A DNA stretch of 30,942 bases from a virus. Below the pieces are notes generated by a model that saw nothing but the letters and a program-made list of their open reading frames with translations, did no database searches and was not told where the DNA came from. The stretch's first letter is position 1, and each line of letters begins with the position of its first letter. Positions 1 to 8,024 of the stretch are shown here, piece by piece. The DNA lies in IMG/VR virus record IMGVR_UViG_3300022074_000227, positions 1 through 30,942 of that record, one strand, 5' to 3'. A program made the translations under genes and the position numbers.

Positions 1-33
1 ACAGACGTACTTGGTGATAGCCCTTACGCATAA
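1..33 (+). CDS. C-terminal end of an upstream gene (partial)
   Basis: The first frame is open from the window edge and reads TDVLGDSPYA before a TAA at 31-33. The next gene starts 32 nt later in the same direction, so this may be the tail of another rightward virion gene. The stop codon sits in the loop of a hairpin, as it does at the end of the gene at 29790-30383, which supports a real gene end. Only ten codons are visible, so no function can be given. Confidence 0.3.
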   Translation, partial: TDVLGDSPYA

Positions 34-42
34 GCGTAGGGG
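21..42 (+). terminator. hairpin with stop codon in its loop, possible weak terminator
   Basis: CCCTTACGC (21-29) pairs with GCGTAGGGG (34-42), a nine-pair stem with one G-T pair and the loop ATAA. A run of five T follows only after seven more bases (50-54), so termination would be weak or partial. It may instead mark an RNA processing or attenuation point ahead of the fibre genes, whose Shine-Dalgarno GGAG follows at 55-58. Confidence 0.35.
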
Positions 43-65
43 TCATCCCTTTTTGGAGCAGATAA

Positions 66-497
66 ATGGCACTGACAAAAACACAAGCTGACGGTATTAA
101 CCTTGCAGATACATTTGCATTTACTGGAACTGTATCTGGTGCGGGTGATGTGACTACAAGCACTGCTATTACCAAAGGCTCTGCCAGCATTAACGTGCTT
201 AATGGGTTGAACAAAGCATGGTGGCATTTAGACAGCAACAACGGTGTTATTGATGATAGCTATAATGTTAGTTCATTTACAGATGCTACAGGCTATTCTC
301 AAGTTACATTAACAAACACAATGGCTAATAACAAATGGACTTGTGTTTTAACGAGTGATGAACTTGAAGCTGTAATGTCTATCTTTGGTGGTTTTGAAAC
401 AACTACAGAGTGCTATTATCGCTCGTATTACCCAAGGGTAACATCTAATGCTGAACCAGATGATGTGTCTGGTATCCTAACAGGAGACCTTGCATAA
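66..497 (+). CDS. small tail-fibre-like virion protein, paralogue 1
   Basis: This 143-residue protein is rich in Thr, Ser, Asn and Gly and belongs to a family repeated four times in this window (here, 952, 1341, 1724). Shared features are a KAW motif near residue 50, a following DSYNVSSFTD stretch, a TNTMANNKW beta-like segment and the C-terminal GDLA. The composition and position suggest a short beta-rich fibre or virion surface protein; the exact role is unknown. GGAG at 55-58 supports the ATG. The stop overlaps the next ATG as TAATG, so translation is probably coupled. Confidence 0.75.
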   Translation: MALTKTQADGINLADTFAFTGTVSGAGDVTTSTAITKGSASINVLNGLNKAWWHLDSNNGVIDDSYNVSSFTDATGYSQVTLTNTMANNKWTCVLTSDELEAVMSIFGGFETTTECYYRSYYPRVTSNAEPDDVSGILTGDLA

Positions 498-955
498 TGC
501 CATATATAGGTAAATCCCCAGAGTTCGGTGTTCGCAACCGTTTTGTCTACCAAGCTACTGCTGGTCAGACTAGCTTTAGCGGTAGTGACGCAGACAGTAA
601 GACACTAACCTATCAGGATAGCTTGTACTTAGACGTGTATCAGAATGGTGTGCTACTCAAGCCGGGTACTGACTACGCTGCTACGACAGGCACAAGTGTT
701 GTGCTGGTCACAGGGGCATCTCTGAATGACATTGTTGAGATGGTATCGTATGATACGTTCAGCATTGCTAATAGTTACACCAAGACTGAATCGGATAACC
801 GTTACCCGTTCAAGGGCAACAACTCAATCATCCGTTTGAATGGTCAGACTATCTCTGCAAACATCACTATTGATAGCGATGAGAATGGCGTATCGGCTGG
901 GCCAATCACACAGAACGCAACCGTCACTGTTAACGGTTATTGGAGTATCGTATGA
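497..955 (+). CDS. phage tail fibre-like protein (MPYIGKSP type)
   Basis: The protein has 152 residues and opens with MPYIGKSPEFGVRNRF, a start I recognise from marine phage tail-fibre-region proteins. Residues about 14-95 form a beta-rich domain including DVYQNGVLLKPGTDY and VEMVSYDTF, a fold module common in phage fibres and collars. The C-terminal third is Asn/Ile/Thr rich. It differs from the four small paralogues around it, so it interrupts that array. It starts inside the TAATG junction and ends in an ATGA overlap with the next gene. Adhesion or fibre assembly is inferred from sequence style and context. Confidence 0.75.
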   Translation: MPYIGKSPEFGVRNRFVYQATAGQTSFSGSDADSKTLTYQDSLYLDVYQNGVLLKPGTDYAATTGTSVVLVTGASLNDIVEMVSYDTFSIANSYTKTESDNRYPFKGNNSIIRLNGQTISANITIDSDENGVSAGPITQNATVTVNGYWSIV

Positions 956-1341
956 CCAGTGTACTAAACGTAGATGAGATTGCGGCAAAGGATGGTACGT
1001 CACCTGTTACCTTGACGAAGCAGAGTGCGGCTAAGGCTTGGGCTAATCTTAATGGAAACACTTTTGGACTGCGGGATAGTTTTTCGGTTAGTTCTGCAAC
1101 AGACCAAGGTGCTGGAGACTACACTATCAACTTTACCAATAGCATGAACAACGATGATTATTCGGTTTCTGTAAATGCTGGGGATAGTGCTAAAACTTAT
1201 CCTAGAATATGCGCTTGCGGAACATCTCAAGACAGTGGCTTTGCAACATCTTCACACGGCATTACTTGTATAAGACCAGATACTTTGGCAATTGATGATA
1301 TGGAATTTGTTAATTCATCAGTACACGGAGACCTCGCATAA
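952..1341 (+). CDS. small tail-fibre-like virion protein, paralogue 2
   Basis: This 130-residue protein starts MTSVLNVDEI, and residues about 30-75 carry KAWANLNGN, then DSFSVSSATD, then DYTINFTNSM, the core shared with the paralogues at 66, 1341 and 1724. It ends HGDLA. The ATG at 952 overlaps the previous stop (ATGA) and has GGAG at 942-945. A TTG start four codons upstream (940) is possible but would place the start before that site. Two cysteines (ICACG) are unusual for the family. A fibre or host-surface role is inferred. Confidence 0.72.
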   Translation: MTSVLNVDEIAAKDGTSPVTLTKQSAAKAWANLNGNTFGLRDSFSVSSATDQGAGDYTINFTNSMNNDDYSVSVNAGDSAKTYPRICACGTSQDSGFATSSHGITCIRPDTLAIDDMEFVNSSVHGDLA

Positions 1342-1724
1342 TGGCTAGCATACTTAAAGTAGATGACCTAAGAGGTAACACAGCGTCTGGCAACATTACT
1401 GTTACTGGTGAAGGTGGCTCTGGAACTATGCAGTTGCAGCAGGGGTTGGCGAAGGCTTGGAATAATACAAACAATACTGGAACAACCATAAACGATAGTT
1501 TTAACATCAGCAGCTTGACTGATACAGATACAGGAAAGCAACACCACAACGTAATAAATTCTTTTAATAGTGCTAATCATGTTCCGACTTTTAGCATAGA
1601 TAATAATATTGACCAAGAGTGGACTTGGGATTTGACTACATCAAAATGGGCTACAGCAGTTTATACAGGTTCAGCTTATTATGACTCTTCAGTTAGAACT
1701 GTATCACACGGAGACTTAGCATAA
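1341..1724 (+). CDS. small tail-fibre-like virion protein, paralogue 3
   Basis: This 127-residue member of the array starts MASILKVDDL, an N-terminal pattern seen in many phage fibre proteins. It then has KAWNNTNNTG, DSFNISSLTD and the C-terminal SHGDLA. The middle beta segment is Asn rich. TAATG junctions on both sides give tight coupling, and the GGAG Shine-Dalgarno lies inside the last codons of the previous gene. The sequence is least like the other copies after residue 65, which suggests that the central part varies while the ends stay fixed. Confidence 0.72.
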   Translation: MASILKVDDLRGNTASGNITVTGEGGSGTMQLQQGLAKAWNNTNNTGTTINDSFNISSLTDTDTGKQHHNVINSFNSANHVPTFSIDNNIDQEWTWDLTTSKWATAVYTGSAYYDSSVRTVSHGDLA

Positions 1725-2119
1725 TGGCAAGCGAACTAAGAGTAGACACCCTGAAGGATGCCGCTGGGAACAACAGTATTGCCACCAGTTTTGTTGCACA
1801 GGGTAGTGCAAAAGTCTGGCTGCTTACCAATGCAGGTGCAGCGGCATCGGACTCGTTGAATGTTGCCAGTATGACAGACAACGGCACTGGTGATTACACG
1901 GCAACGTATACAAGTTCTATGGCAAGCAGTAATTATTCAATATCTGGCATCAGTGCTACTGTAGGCACAAACATGAATCAGCACTGGGTCGGAAATTCTT
2001 CGTATATTGCAACGGGAAGCTATAGAATACAAATACTGCATGTGACCAACTTTACAGGTGGTGGTGCGAATGCAGACGCAACCTATGTTTCTATTCAAAA
2101 TATGGGAGACCTAGCATGA
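1724..2119 (+). CDS. small tail-fibre-like virion protein, paralogue 4
   Basis: The last copy of the array has 131 residues. It starts MASELRVDTLKDAAGN, continues with AKVWLLTNAG, DSLNVASMTD and DYTATYTSSM, and ends MGDLA. The C-terminal half is Gly/Ala rich and beta-like. It overlaps the larger fibre gene by four bases (ATGA), with GGAG at 2105-2108 serving that gene. The paralogues may be alternative or cooperating fibre components; nothing in the sequence identifies a ligand. Confidence 0.72.
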   Translation: MASELRVDTLKDAAGNNSIATSFVAQGSAKVWLLTNAGAAASDSLNVASMTDNGTGDYTATYTSSMASSNYSISGISATVGTNMNQHWVGNSSYIATGSYRIQILHVTNFTGGGANADATYVSIQNMGDLA

Positions 2120-3150
2120 GTAAAGCAGCAGAACTAGCCGCACTGATAGGTTCGCAAACAGCCCTGTCAAACAGAAATCTGATTATCAATGGTGCGATGC
2201 AAGTTGCCCAGAGGGGGACGAGTGCTAACACTTCAGGCAGTGGTCAATATAAAGCTACAGATAGATTTGCTTGGTTTCAAGAAAACACAGACCAAGTTAT
2301 TGCTACAGTTTCGCAAGATACCAATGCACCAGACGGGTTTTCTAATTCACACAAAATTGTGATAAGTACAGCAGAAACGACATTAGACTCAGATGAAATT
2401 GCAGGGGTTTATCAGCCTATAGAAGGTCAAAATCTTCAGCATCTAAAATTTGGTACGAGCAACGCAAAAAGTTTGACACTTTCTTTTTGGGTGAAAAGTA
2501 CAGAAACAGGCACTTACGCTGTTTTGTTCTATCTAGCAGACGGAACAGCAAGGGGCATTACAAAAAATTACACTATAAACACAGCCAACACATGGGAATA
2601 TAAGACCATAACTATTGATGGTGATACAAGTGGTACTATAGATAACAATAATGATTTAGGTATGGGTGTTTACTGGGTTATGAGTTCTGGTTCAGGCAGA
2701 GGCACTGTAGATGGTTCTAGCTGGAGAAATTATGATGCTAATCAATTTGGCTACGGTCATACTGCGGATGTATTAACAGACTCTAGCGCAACGTGGCAAA
2801 TCACAGGCGTACAGCTAGAACTAGGCGAACAGGCCACACCATTTGAACATCGGTCTTATGGGGATGAGTTGGCTAGGTGTCAGAGGTATTATGGAAAATA
2901 TTATCTAAACAAAGGTTCTGAATATATGACGAATGGTGCAAATATTTCTCTTTCGTCAAACTTTTCTTTCCCTACCACAATGAGAGCCACGCCAACATCA
3001 AGTCATGTTCAAAATATAAACGCAAGTAACTGCAATAGTTCTAGCACAGGTTTTTTAAGTTTTGATGGATGTGCTTATCAAGTTAATATGAGCGTTGTAT
3101 CTGGCACAATTAGTCGCAGAGATATTTATGCTTTTGATGCGGAGTTATAA
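2116..3150 (+). CDS. tail fibre / receptor-binding protein candidate
   Basis: This 344-residue protein has three parts. Residues 1-20 are a short helical lead. Residues about 20-250 look like a phage carbohydrate-binding-type beta domain, with NLIINGAMQVAQRGTS, DRFAWF, SFWVKSTETG and WQITGVQLELGEQATPFE. A C-terminal variable tip (about 265-344) follows the motif RCQRYYGKYYL. The INGAMQVAQRGTS and QLELGEQATPFE signatures are familiar from marine phage fibre proteins. It follows the small fibre array and precedes a holin-like gene, as fibre genes often do in T7-like phages. Host binding is inferred from family and position. Confidence 0.75.
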   Translation: MSKAAELAALIGSQTALSNRNLIINGAMQVAQRGTSANTSGSGQYKATDRFAWFQENTDQVIATVSQDTNAPDGFSNSHKIVISTAETTLDSDEIAGVYQPIEGQNLQHLKFGTSNAKSLTLSFWVKSTETGTYAVLFYLADGTARGITKNYTINTANTWEYKTITIDGDTSGTIDNNNDLGMGVYWVMSSGSGRGTVDGSSWRNYDANQFGYGHTADVLTDSSATWQITGVQLELGEQATPFEHRSYGDELARCQRYYGKYYLNKGSEYMTNGANISLSSNFSFPTTMRATPTSSHVQNINASNCNSSSTGFLSFDGCAYQVNMSVVSGTISRRDIYAFDAEL

Positions 3151-3152
3151 AC

Positions 3153-3374
3153 ATGGAAAATAATCTTAACATATTGTCTGCTAAATATGTAAAAGAACAA
3201 GAAACACAAGTCATAAATGAAGAGAATGTTTATGTAAGTGTTGGTGATAATGTTGCAGTAGACGTTGTAATTGATGGCGAAACAATGCGAGTTCCACTTG
3301 ACCCAGCCAACCGCCACTACGCAGCCATCCTTGAGTGGGTAGCTGAAGGTAATACCATTCAGGATGCTGACTAA
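3153..3374 (+). CDS. small conserved phage protein after the fibre gene
   Basis: This 73-residue acidic protein includes the C-terminal pattern VPLDPANRHYAAILEWVAEGN. I recognise this style from short phage proteins encoded beside tail fibres, where the stretch P-x-D-x-x-N-x-x-Y is followed by a W and a GN. Its role is unknown; fibre assembly or attachment is a guess from position. It starts three bases after the previous stop and ends in a TAATG overlap with the holin-like gene. Confidence 0.65.
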   Translation: MENNLNILSAKYVKEQETQVINEENVYVSVGDNVAVDVVIDGETMRVPLDPANRHYAAILEWVAEGNTIQDAD

Positions 3375-3523
3375 TGAAGCCAGATGATTTGCTCATAGCA
3401 ACAGGCGGTGTGTCTGCACCACTTTGGTTGCCAGCACTTAACCAGTGGGTAGCACTCGTGTTTGGTTTGCTGTCTGTTATATACGTGTCGTGGAAACTCT
3501 GGAATATGTATAAAGGTAAATAA
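3374..3523 (+). CDS. small single-pass membrane protein, holin-like
   Basis: The protein has 49 residues: a short acidic N-terminus (MKPDDLL), a hydrophobic stretch over about residues 7-42 with its strongest part WVALVFGLLSVIYVSW, and a basic tail (KLWNMYKGK). The size, charge pattern and position directly after the fibre genes resemble T7 gp17.5, the holin. The stop of the previous gene overlaps its ATG (TAATG). It could also be another virion membrane peptide. The likely endolysin is far away on the other strand (26191-26619). Confidence 0.6.
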   Translation: MKPDDLLIATGGVSAPLWLPALNQWVALVFGLLSVIYVSWKLWNMYKGK

Positions 3524-3525
3524 TC

Positions 3526-5739
3526 ATGATGCAGTTTAAGGCATTTAAGCCAGAGGCACTTAACAAGATTGCAGGTGCTATGGGTTACTCTGGCAACATG
3601 GCTGAGTTTCAACGGTTTGTTGAAAGTGACCCACAGCGTCAGGCACAGATGGATAAGTACACCAATGCTGCACGTATGATGGCTAAAGGTGGTGCAGTAC
3701 AAAAGTTTGCACCCGGTGGTAGCGTTTCTGCCTCTGCTCCTGCACAGTCTAGTTTCCCATCTTTTACTGCAGGTACTGTTAATGTAGCAGGTGGCTCTAA
3801 TCCAGTACAAGCTACCACACCTCAAACTACAGCCACTGCACCAACGGCTGGTCAACCTTTAGATATTGGTCAAGAGACTACACAACGCATGTTCCAACCT
3901 GCACTGCCAACAGGCGGTGTAGTGCAAGCTGCTGCTACTCCTGCTACTGCTGCACAAGATGTAGCTGCAGGTACGGGTGCAGTAACAGGTGCTATTGCTG
4001 TTGGCCCTGCGGTAGCACAAACAGCTACAGCTACACAGCCACAACAAATGCAAGCTAACTTAATGCAAGCTGATATGGCATCAGGTGCTGTAAATACTGC
4101 TGTAAACGCTGTACAAGCTGCACAGGCTAACCCTCAAGACCCTCGTGCGCAGGTAACTGCTGCACAACAAACAGCCTCGTCTGTAGGCAATCTACAGGCT
4201 GCACAGGGCAATGCTATCCTGATGAACAATCCTCAACAGAGGCAGATTCAACAAGGTGAACTTATCAGTGGTACAGGTGTGGATGCAACTAAAGCTGCAC
4301 AAGCTACTGCTCAGACACAGGCTGCTGCTGCATCAGCACAGCCATCACAGCAAGCATTAGTACAGGGTCAGCTTGCTAACCTGATGACACAGTTTGGTGG
4401 TACTAACCCACCTGCGTGGGCCGCTGGTGCTATGCGTACTGCTAATGCACAGATGGCTGCACGTGGTTTAGGTGCTTCATCTCTTGCTGGTCAGGCTATT
4501 GTGCAAGCAGCTATGGAAGCATCACTGCCTATTGCACAGGCGGATGCAAGTGTCATTGCTAGTTTTGAACAGCAGAACTTGTCTAACCGTCAACAGTCAG
4601 CAATGCTTGCTGCAGAGCAACGTGCAAAGTTCTTAGGTCAAGAGTTTGACCAAACATTCCAAGCTAAAGTACAGAATGCTGCAAAGGTAGCTGATGTAGC
4701 TAATATGAACTTTACTGCTGAACAACAGGTATCGTTAGAAAACTCTCGTATTGCTAACACAATGAACCTAAACAATCTGTCTAATAACCAAGCAATGGTT
4801 ATGGCAGAGGCAGCAGCATTATCACAGTTAGACTCACAAAACTTAAACAATCGCCAACAGTCTGCTGTACAAAATGCAAATGCTTTCCTGCAGGTTGATA
4901 TGGCTAACCTGTCTAATCAACAACAGACTGAACTGTTTAAAGGTCAGCAGCGTATTCAATCTCTGTTTACTGACCAAGCGGCAGAAAATGCATCACGTCA
5001 ATTTAATGCAAGTTCACAAAGTCAAACAGACCAGTTTTTTGCTAACCTGTCTAATCAAGTGTCTCAGTTTAATGCAGCACAGACAAATGGTCAGGCACAG
5101 TTTAACGCAGGTCAGATTAATACTATTGAAAGATTTAATGCGGAACTCAATAATCAGCGTGACCAGTTTAATGCGCAGAACCAGCTTGTAATTGCACAGT
5201 CTAATGCACAGTGGCGCAGAGAAATTGCTACTGCCGATACTGCCGCAGTTAATCGTGCTAACGAACTTAATGCTACTGCAATCGTAGATGTATCAAAACA
5301 AGCCTACGATAATCTGTGGAACTATTATTCTGATACTATGGAGTGGGCATGGACATCTGCAGAGAACGAGTTAAACCGTTATGCAGATATGGCTATTGCT
5401 ACACTAAATGCAGATGAACGTGCTAAGACAGCCGCACAGTCAGCAAAGACTGCTGCTGGTAGTGCAGTAGGTGGATTGATTGGTACACTAGGTAGTGCCT
5501 TTATCAGTGCCAAGTTCTGTTGGGTAGGACGTGAAGTATACGGTAAGTCAGACCCACGTTGGTTTATATTCCGTATGTGGGTAAAGCATGAAGCCCCTGC
5601 ATGGTTTAGAAACTTGTATGGTAAGCATGGTAAAGCATACGCTAAGTTTATTAGTAACAAACCTATACTAAAATGGATGACAAAGAAACTTATGGATATT
5701 GTAGTAGAACGTAAGGAGATAAGAAGTGCCGCTTATTAA
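3526..5739 (+). CDS. large repetitive internal or tail virion protein
   Basis: This 737-residue protein starts MMQFKAFKPEAL. Residues 1-70 include FQRFVESDP and MAKGGAVQKFAPGG, seen in marine phage structural proteins. About 70-340 is low-complexity Ala/Gln/Thr. About 345-550 holds repeated NLSNxQQ and QFNA units. Residues about 645-737 form a distinct, less repetitive C-terminal domain with FCWVGREVYG, FRMWVKHEAPAWF and KPILKWM. That last domain recurs at the ends of many phage virion proteins. AAAGG lies just upstream of the ATG; a second ATG at 3529 is equally possible. A role in the virion core or tail is inferred. Confidence 0.7.
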   Translation: MMQFKAFKPEALNKIAGAMGYSGNMAEFQRFVESDPQRQAQMDKYTNAARMMAKGGAVQKFAPGGSVSASAPAQSSFPSFTAGTVNVAGGSNPVQATTPQTTATAPTAGQPLDIGQETTQRMFQPALPTGGVVQAAATPATAAQDVAAGTGAVTGAIAVGPAVAQTATATQPQQMQANLMQADMASGAVNTAVNAVQAAQANPQDPRAQVTAAQQTASSVGNLQAAQGNAILMNNPQQRQIQQGELISGTGVDATKAAQATAQTQAAAASAQPSQQALVQGQLANLMTQFGGTNPPAWAAGAMRTANAQMAARGLGASSLAGQAIVQAAMEASLPIAQADASVIASFEQQNLSNRQQSAMLAAEQRAKFLGQEFDQTFQAKVQNAAKVADVANMNFTAEQQVSLENSRIANTMNLNNLSNNQAMVMAEAAALSQLDSQNLNNRQQSAVQNANAFLQVDMANLSNQQQTELFKGQQRIQSLFTDQAAENASRQFNASSQSQTDQFFANLSNQVSQFNAAQTNGQAQFNAGQINTIERFNAELNNQRDQFNAQNQLVIAQSNAQWRREIATADTAAVNRANELNATAIVDVSKQAYDNLWNYYSDTMEWAWTSAENELNRYADMAIATLNADERAKTAAQSAKTAAGSAVGGLIGTLGSAFISAKFCWVGREVYGKSDPRWFIFRMWVKHEAPAWFRNLYGKHGKAYAKFISNKPILKWMTKKLMDIVVERKEIRSAAY

Positions 5740-5941
5740 TCCTGCAAAGCAATTATATAATAGCATGGACATTGAAAATTTAAATGTGCCAGCAAAACGT
5801 AATGACAGCAAAGGTCTGCTTGCTCCTACAAGAAACCCTATGTCAGATGAACAAGATGGCAGAACAAAGCAACCTGCATTTAAGGTAGGGCATCACATGT
5901 TGCTCCTACGTAAAGAAAGAGAAAGATTGCAAGATGTTTGA
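5726..5941 (+). CDS. short hypothetical virion-region protein
   Basis: A GTG start at 5726 has a good Shine-Dalgarno (AAGGAGAT, 5713-5720) and overlaps the end of the previous gene by 14 bases in another frame. The product is 71 residues, basic and polar, with PTRNPMSDEQDG in the middle and LLLRKERERLQDV at the end. No family is recognised. It overlaps the next gene by eight bases. Its place among internal virion genes suggests a small structural or scaffold-like partner, but nothing in the sequence shows this. Confidence 0.6.
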   Translation: MPLINPAKQLYNSMDIENLNVPAKRNDSKGLLAPTRNPMSDEQDGRTKQPAFKVGHHMLLLRKERERLQDV

Positions 5942-6404
5942 TGCTCCTATTCCCGGCATGTCATTGACCCACGAGTTGGGTGCAAGGCCGTGGCAAAGTC
6001 CACCACAATACACCACTGTAGATGAAGCGGTTGAGTACTATCTTGAGCGTATGTCTACAGATGAGTTTATGGACCAGATGGCTGATGTTCTGGAAATGAA
6101 TGTTCCAGTAACTACACTTGCAAACACGATACAGCTTGCAAGTGTAATGGACGGTAAGCATACTGTGGATGTGGGTATGTTGGTAATGCCGTTGCTTATG
6201 GAAATGATTATGCTTATCGGAGACAACGCAGGGGTAAAGTATGATAGTGGTCTTACTGATGCACCAGATAATACTACTAAAGATACACTCATTGAAGCTG
6301 TTCGCAAAGAGATGCAACAGAAAATTGATGAGTCTGAAGAAGAACCAGAAGTAGAAGAAGTAAAAGAAGAAGAGCCTAAGTCTGGCCTAATGGCACGGAG
6401 ATAA
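5934..6404 (+). CDS. hypothetical virion-region protein with acidic tail
   Basis: This 156-residue protein starts MFDAPIPGMSLTHELG. The central part (about 35-100) is helical and methionine rich, including ERMSTDEFMDQMADVLEM and LVMPLLMEMIMLIGDN. The last 30 residues are strongly acidic (EESEEEPEVEEVKEEE-like). It sits between two probable internal virion genes and is co-translated with both. No family is recognised; a packaging, chaperone or core-assembly function would fit the acidic tail, but this is only a guess. Confidence 0.65.
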   Translation: MFDAPIPGMSLTHELGARPWQSPPQYTTVDEAVEYYLERMSTDEFMDQMADVLEMNVPVTTLANTIQLASVMDGKHTVDVGMLVMPLLMEMIMLIGDNAGVKYDSGLTDAPDNTTKDTLIEAVRKEMQQKIDESEEEPEVEEVKEEEPKSGLMARR

Positions 6405-6407
6405 AAC

Positions 6408-8012
6408 ATGAGTTTCTTTTTAGGAATGGTATCAGGTGCTGCGAGTGCTGTAGATAAGCAATTGCAAAACGATATGAAGCGTACTCAGGACCGCATTGAT
6501 GGTATGGGTCAGTATCGTGTTACTCGCAGACGTGCTGAACTAGAACAAAAAGAAAAGGATAAGAAAGAACTACGTGATGTTCTTGACCAACTTGCTGCCT
6601 ATACAGGCGGTGATGAGGATAAAGCTATCCAACTATACAATAGTGCAGGTAAAACAATTGCTGGTGGTAAAGACTTAGCTTCTGAGTTGCGTGAAAATGA
6701 AAAAGCAGGTATTGATGTAAAGTCTGCTTTGACGTTTGACCCAATTAAAGAGGGGGCGGAAGCCACTAACTTTACTGACTTTATATCTCGTGATATTGGT
6801 ACTGTTACAAGTCTTCCTCTTCAAACAGAAGAAATGGAAGCATCTGGTTTGTATAAGTTATTTAAACCTGATGTGGGTAAACAGTTAATGCAACAGGTAG
6901 AAGAGGAAGCCCCACTACCAGAGGTTTCTGTTCCAGAAGGTTTAGGACAAACTGCACAGGCACAAATTGATAGGTCACAATTTAAAGCTGCTACCCAGCA
7001 AGCCGAACTTGTTAAGAAAAGAGAACGTGAAGCTGGTATGTTTACTATGGCAGAAAAAGAGTTTATTCTTAAAAAGGATGCTGCTTCTCTAAACAAGGAA
7101 CGTATTAAACAACAGATGAACATTGCAGAGTCTTCGGAAGCAAGGTCTAAAGACCAAGCAACGGCTGCGGAAGAGCAGAGGAAAATAGATAATGCCAGAA
7201 ATGAAGTTGCTGACTTGCAGCGTCAAGCACAGTTAATACAAGAGGCTGAACGTCATGTTCTTGACGTAGCTTCTAAAAAGTTGAGTATTGCAGAACAACA
7301 AGACGCTGCTGAAAAACGCAAAGAACATCCTGTATTTAGCAGCTTTGAAGATATGGCTGTATATGCATCTCAAAAGCTATCGCAAGGTGGGCTGAACGAG
7401 CAGGAAACAAAAGACTTTGAACGCATGTATGATGATGCAGTTAAAGGTGCTAATGACTACACTAGAGCCACAACAGAGGAAGATGGCGTAGGTGGTATTG
7501 AGTTTTCCAAACAAAGCCTAGATAGTATGGTTAAAGCTGGTATAGATTTGCAGCTTAAAAACATTCCTCAAAAGAGCATCGGGGATAAAGTTGAGTATGT
7601 CTTAAAGGGTAATGAGTCAGACTATTATGGTGGTATAGACACTGCATTAAATGTACTAACTAAACGATTGACTAATGAACAGGGTTACATGCCACCCCAA
7701 GCTAAGCGATACATTGATGAACTACGTGTAGCAAATAATGCAAAGATTTTTAACTTTGCAAGTGATGTAGGTAAAGAGTATCAAAAAGCAAAAGATGCAA
7801 ATACATCTACGGCACAAATTGCATTTACACCTAGTGCAGAAGTAGACGCTGCTGTACAGCAGATAATGTCTTCTCAGAGTCTGGGCATAAAAGATGCATT
7901 AAACTTATACGGCAGAGAAAATCTGAAGAAGGGTACTGTTATAGCCCTTAACGAAGAAGGTACGCAGTACGGTATATGGACAGGTACTAAGTTTATTCGG
8001 GCCAAACAATAG
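6408..8012 (+). CDS. probable internal virion protein, coiled coil
   Basis: The protein has 534 residues. Residues 1-20 are mildly hydrophobic (MSFFLGMVSGAASAVD). About 20-70 and 190-310 are long charged helices rich in Lys, Glu, Gln and Ala that should form coiled coils. The C-terminal part (about 310-534) is more globular and ends with WTGTKFIRAKQ. Such helical proteins next to a very large partner match the internal core or ejection proteins of T7-like phages (gp14-gp16 in role, not in visible sequence). No enzyme motif is visible. Confidence 0.65.
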   Translation: MSFFLGMVSGAASAVDKQLQNDMKRTQDRIDGMGQYRVTRRRAELEQKEKDKKELRDVLDQLAAYTGGDEDKAIQLYNSAGKTIAGGKDLASELRENEKAGIDVKSALTFDPIKEGAEATNFTDFISRDIGTVTSLPLQTEEMEASGLYKLFKPDVGKQLMQQVEEEAPLPEVSVPEGLGQTAQAQIDRSQFKAATQQAELVKKREREAGMFTMAEKEFILKKDAASLNKERIKQQMNIAESSEARSKDQATAAEEQRKIDNARNEVADLQRQAQLIQEAERHVLDVASKKLSIAEQQDAAEKRKEHPVFSSFEDMAVYASQKLSQGGLNEQETKDFERMYDDAVKGANDYTRATTEEDGVGGIEFSKQSLDSMVKAGIDLQLKNIPQKSIGDKVEYVLKGNESDYYGGIDTALNVLTKRLTNEQGYMPPQAKRYIDELRVANNAKIFNFASDVGKEYQKAKDANTSTAQIAFTPSAEVDAAVQQIMSSQSLGIKDALNLYGRENLKKGTVIALNEEGTQYGIWTGTKFIRAKQ

Positions 8013-8024
8013 GGTATTAAATAG

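Larger units (their letters stand above)
483..2118 (+). repeat. repeated gene-junction sequence of the fibre array (four copies)
   Basis: The sequence GGAGACCTTGCATAATG or a near copy occurs at 483-499, 1327-1343, 1710-1726 and, ending in CATG, at 2105-2118. It encodes the C-terminal GDLA, the stop codon, the next start codon and the Shine-Dalgarno GGAG for that start. The same few bases therefore serve four purposes, which explains their conservation between otherwise divergent genes. Confidence 0.8.

Noticed and set aside
3211-3855. 214-codon open frame on the minus strand
   Set aside because: It crosses three plus-strand genes, is rich in Cys, His and Trp as expected from antisense reading, and has no plausible ribosome site or domain.
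5961-6409. Two overlapping minus-strand frames of 118 and 123 codons
   Set aside because: Both are antisense to the acidic protein gene at 5934-6404 and show no recognisable protein character.
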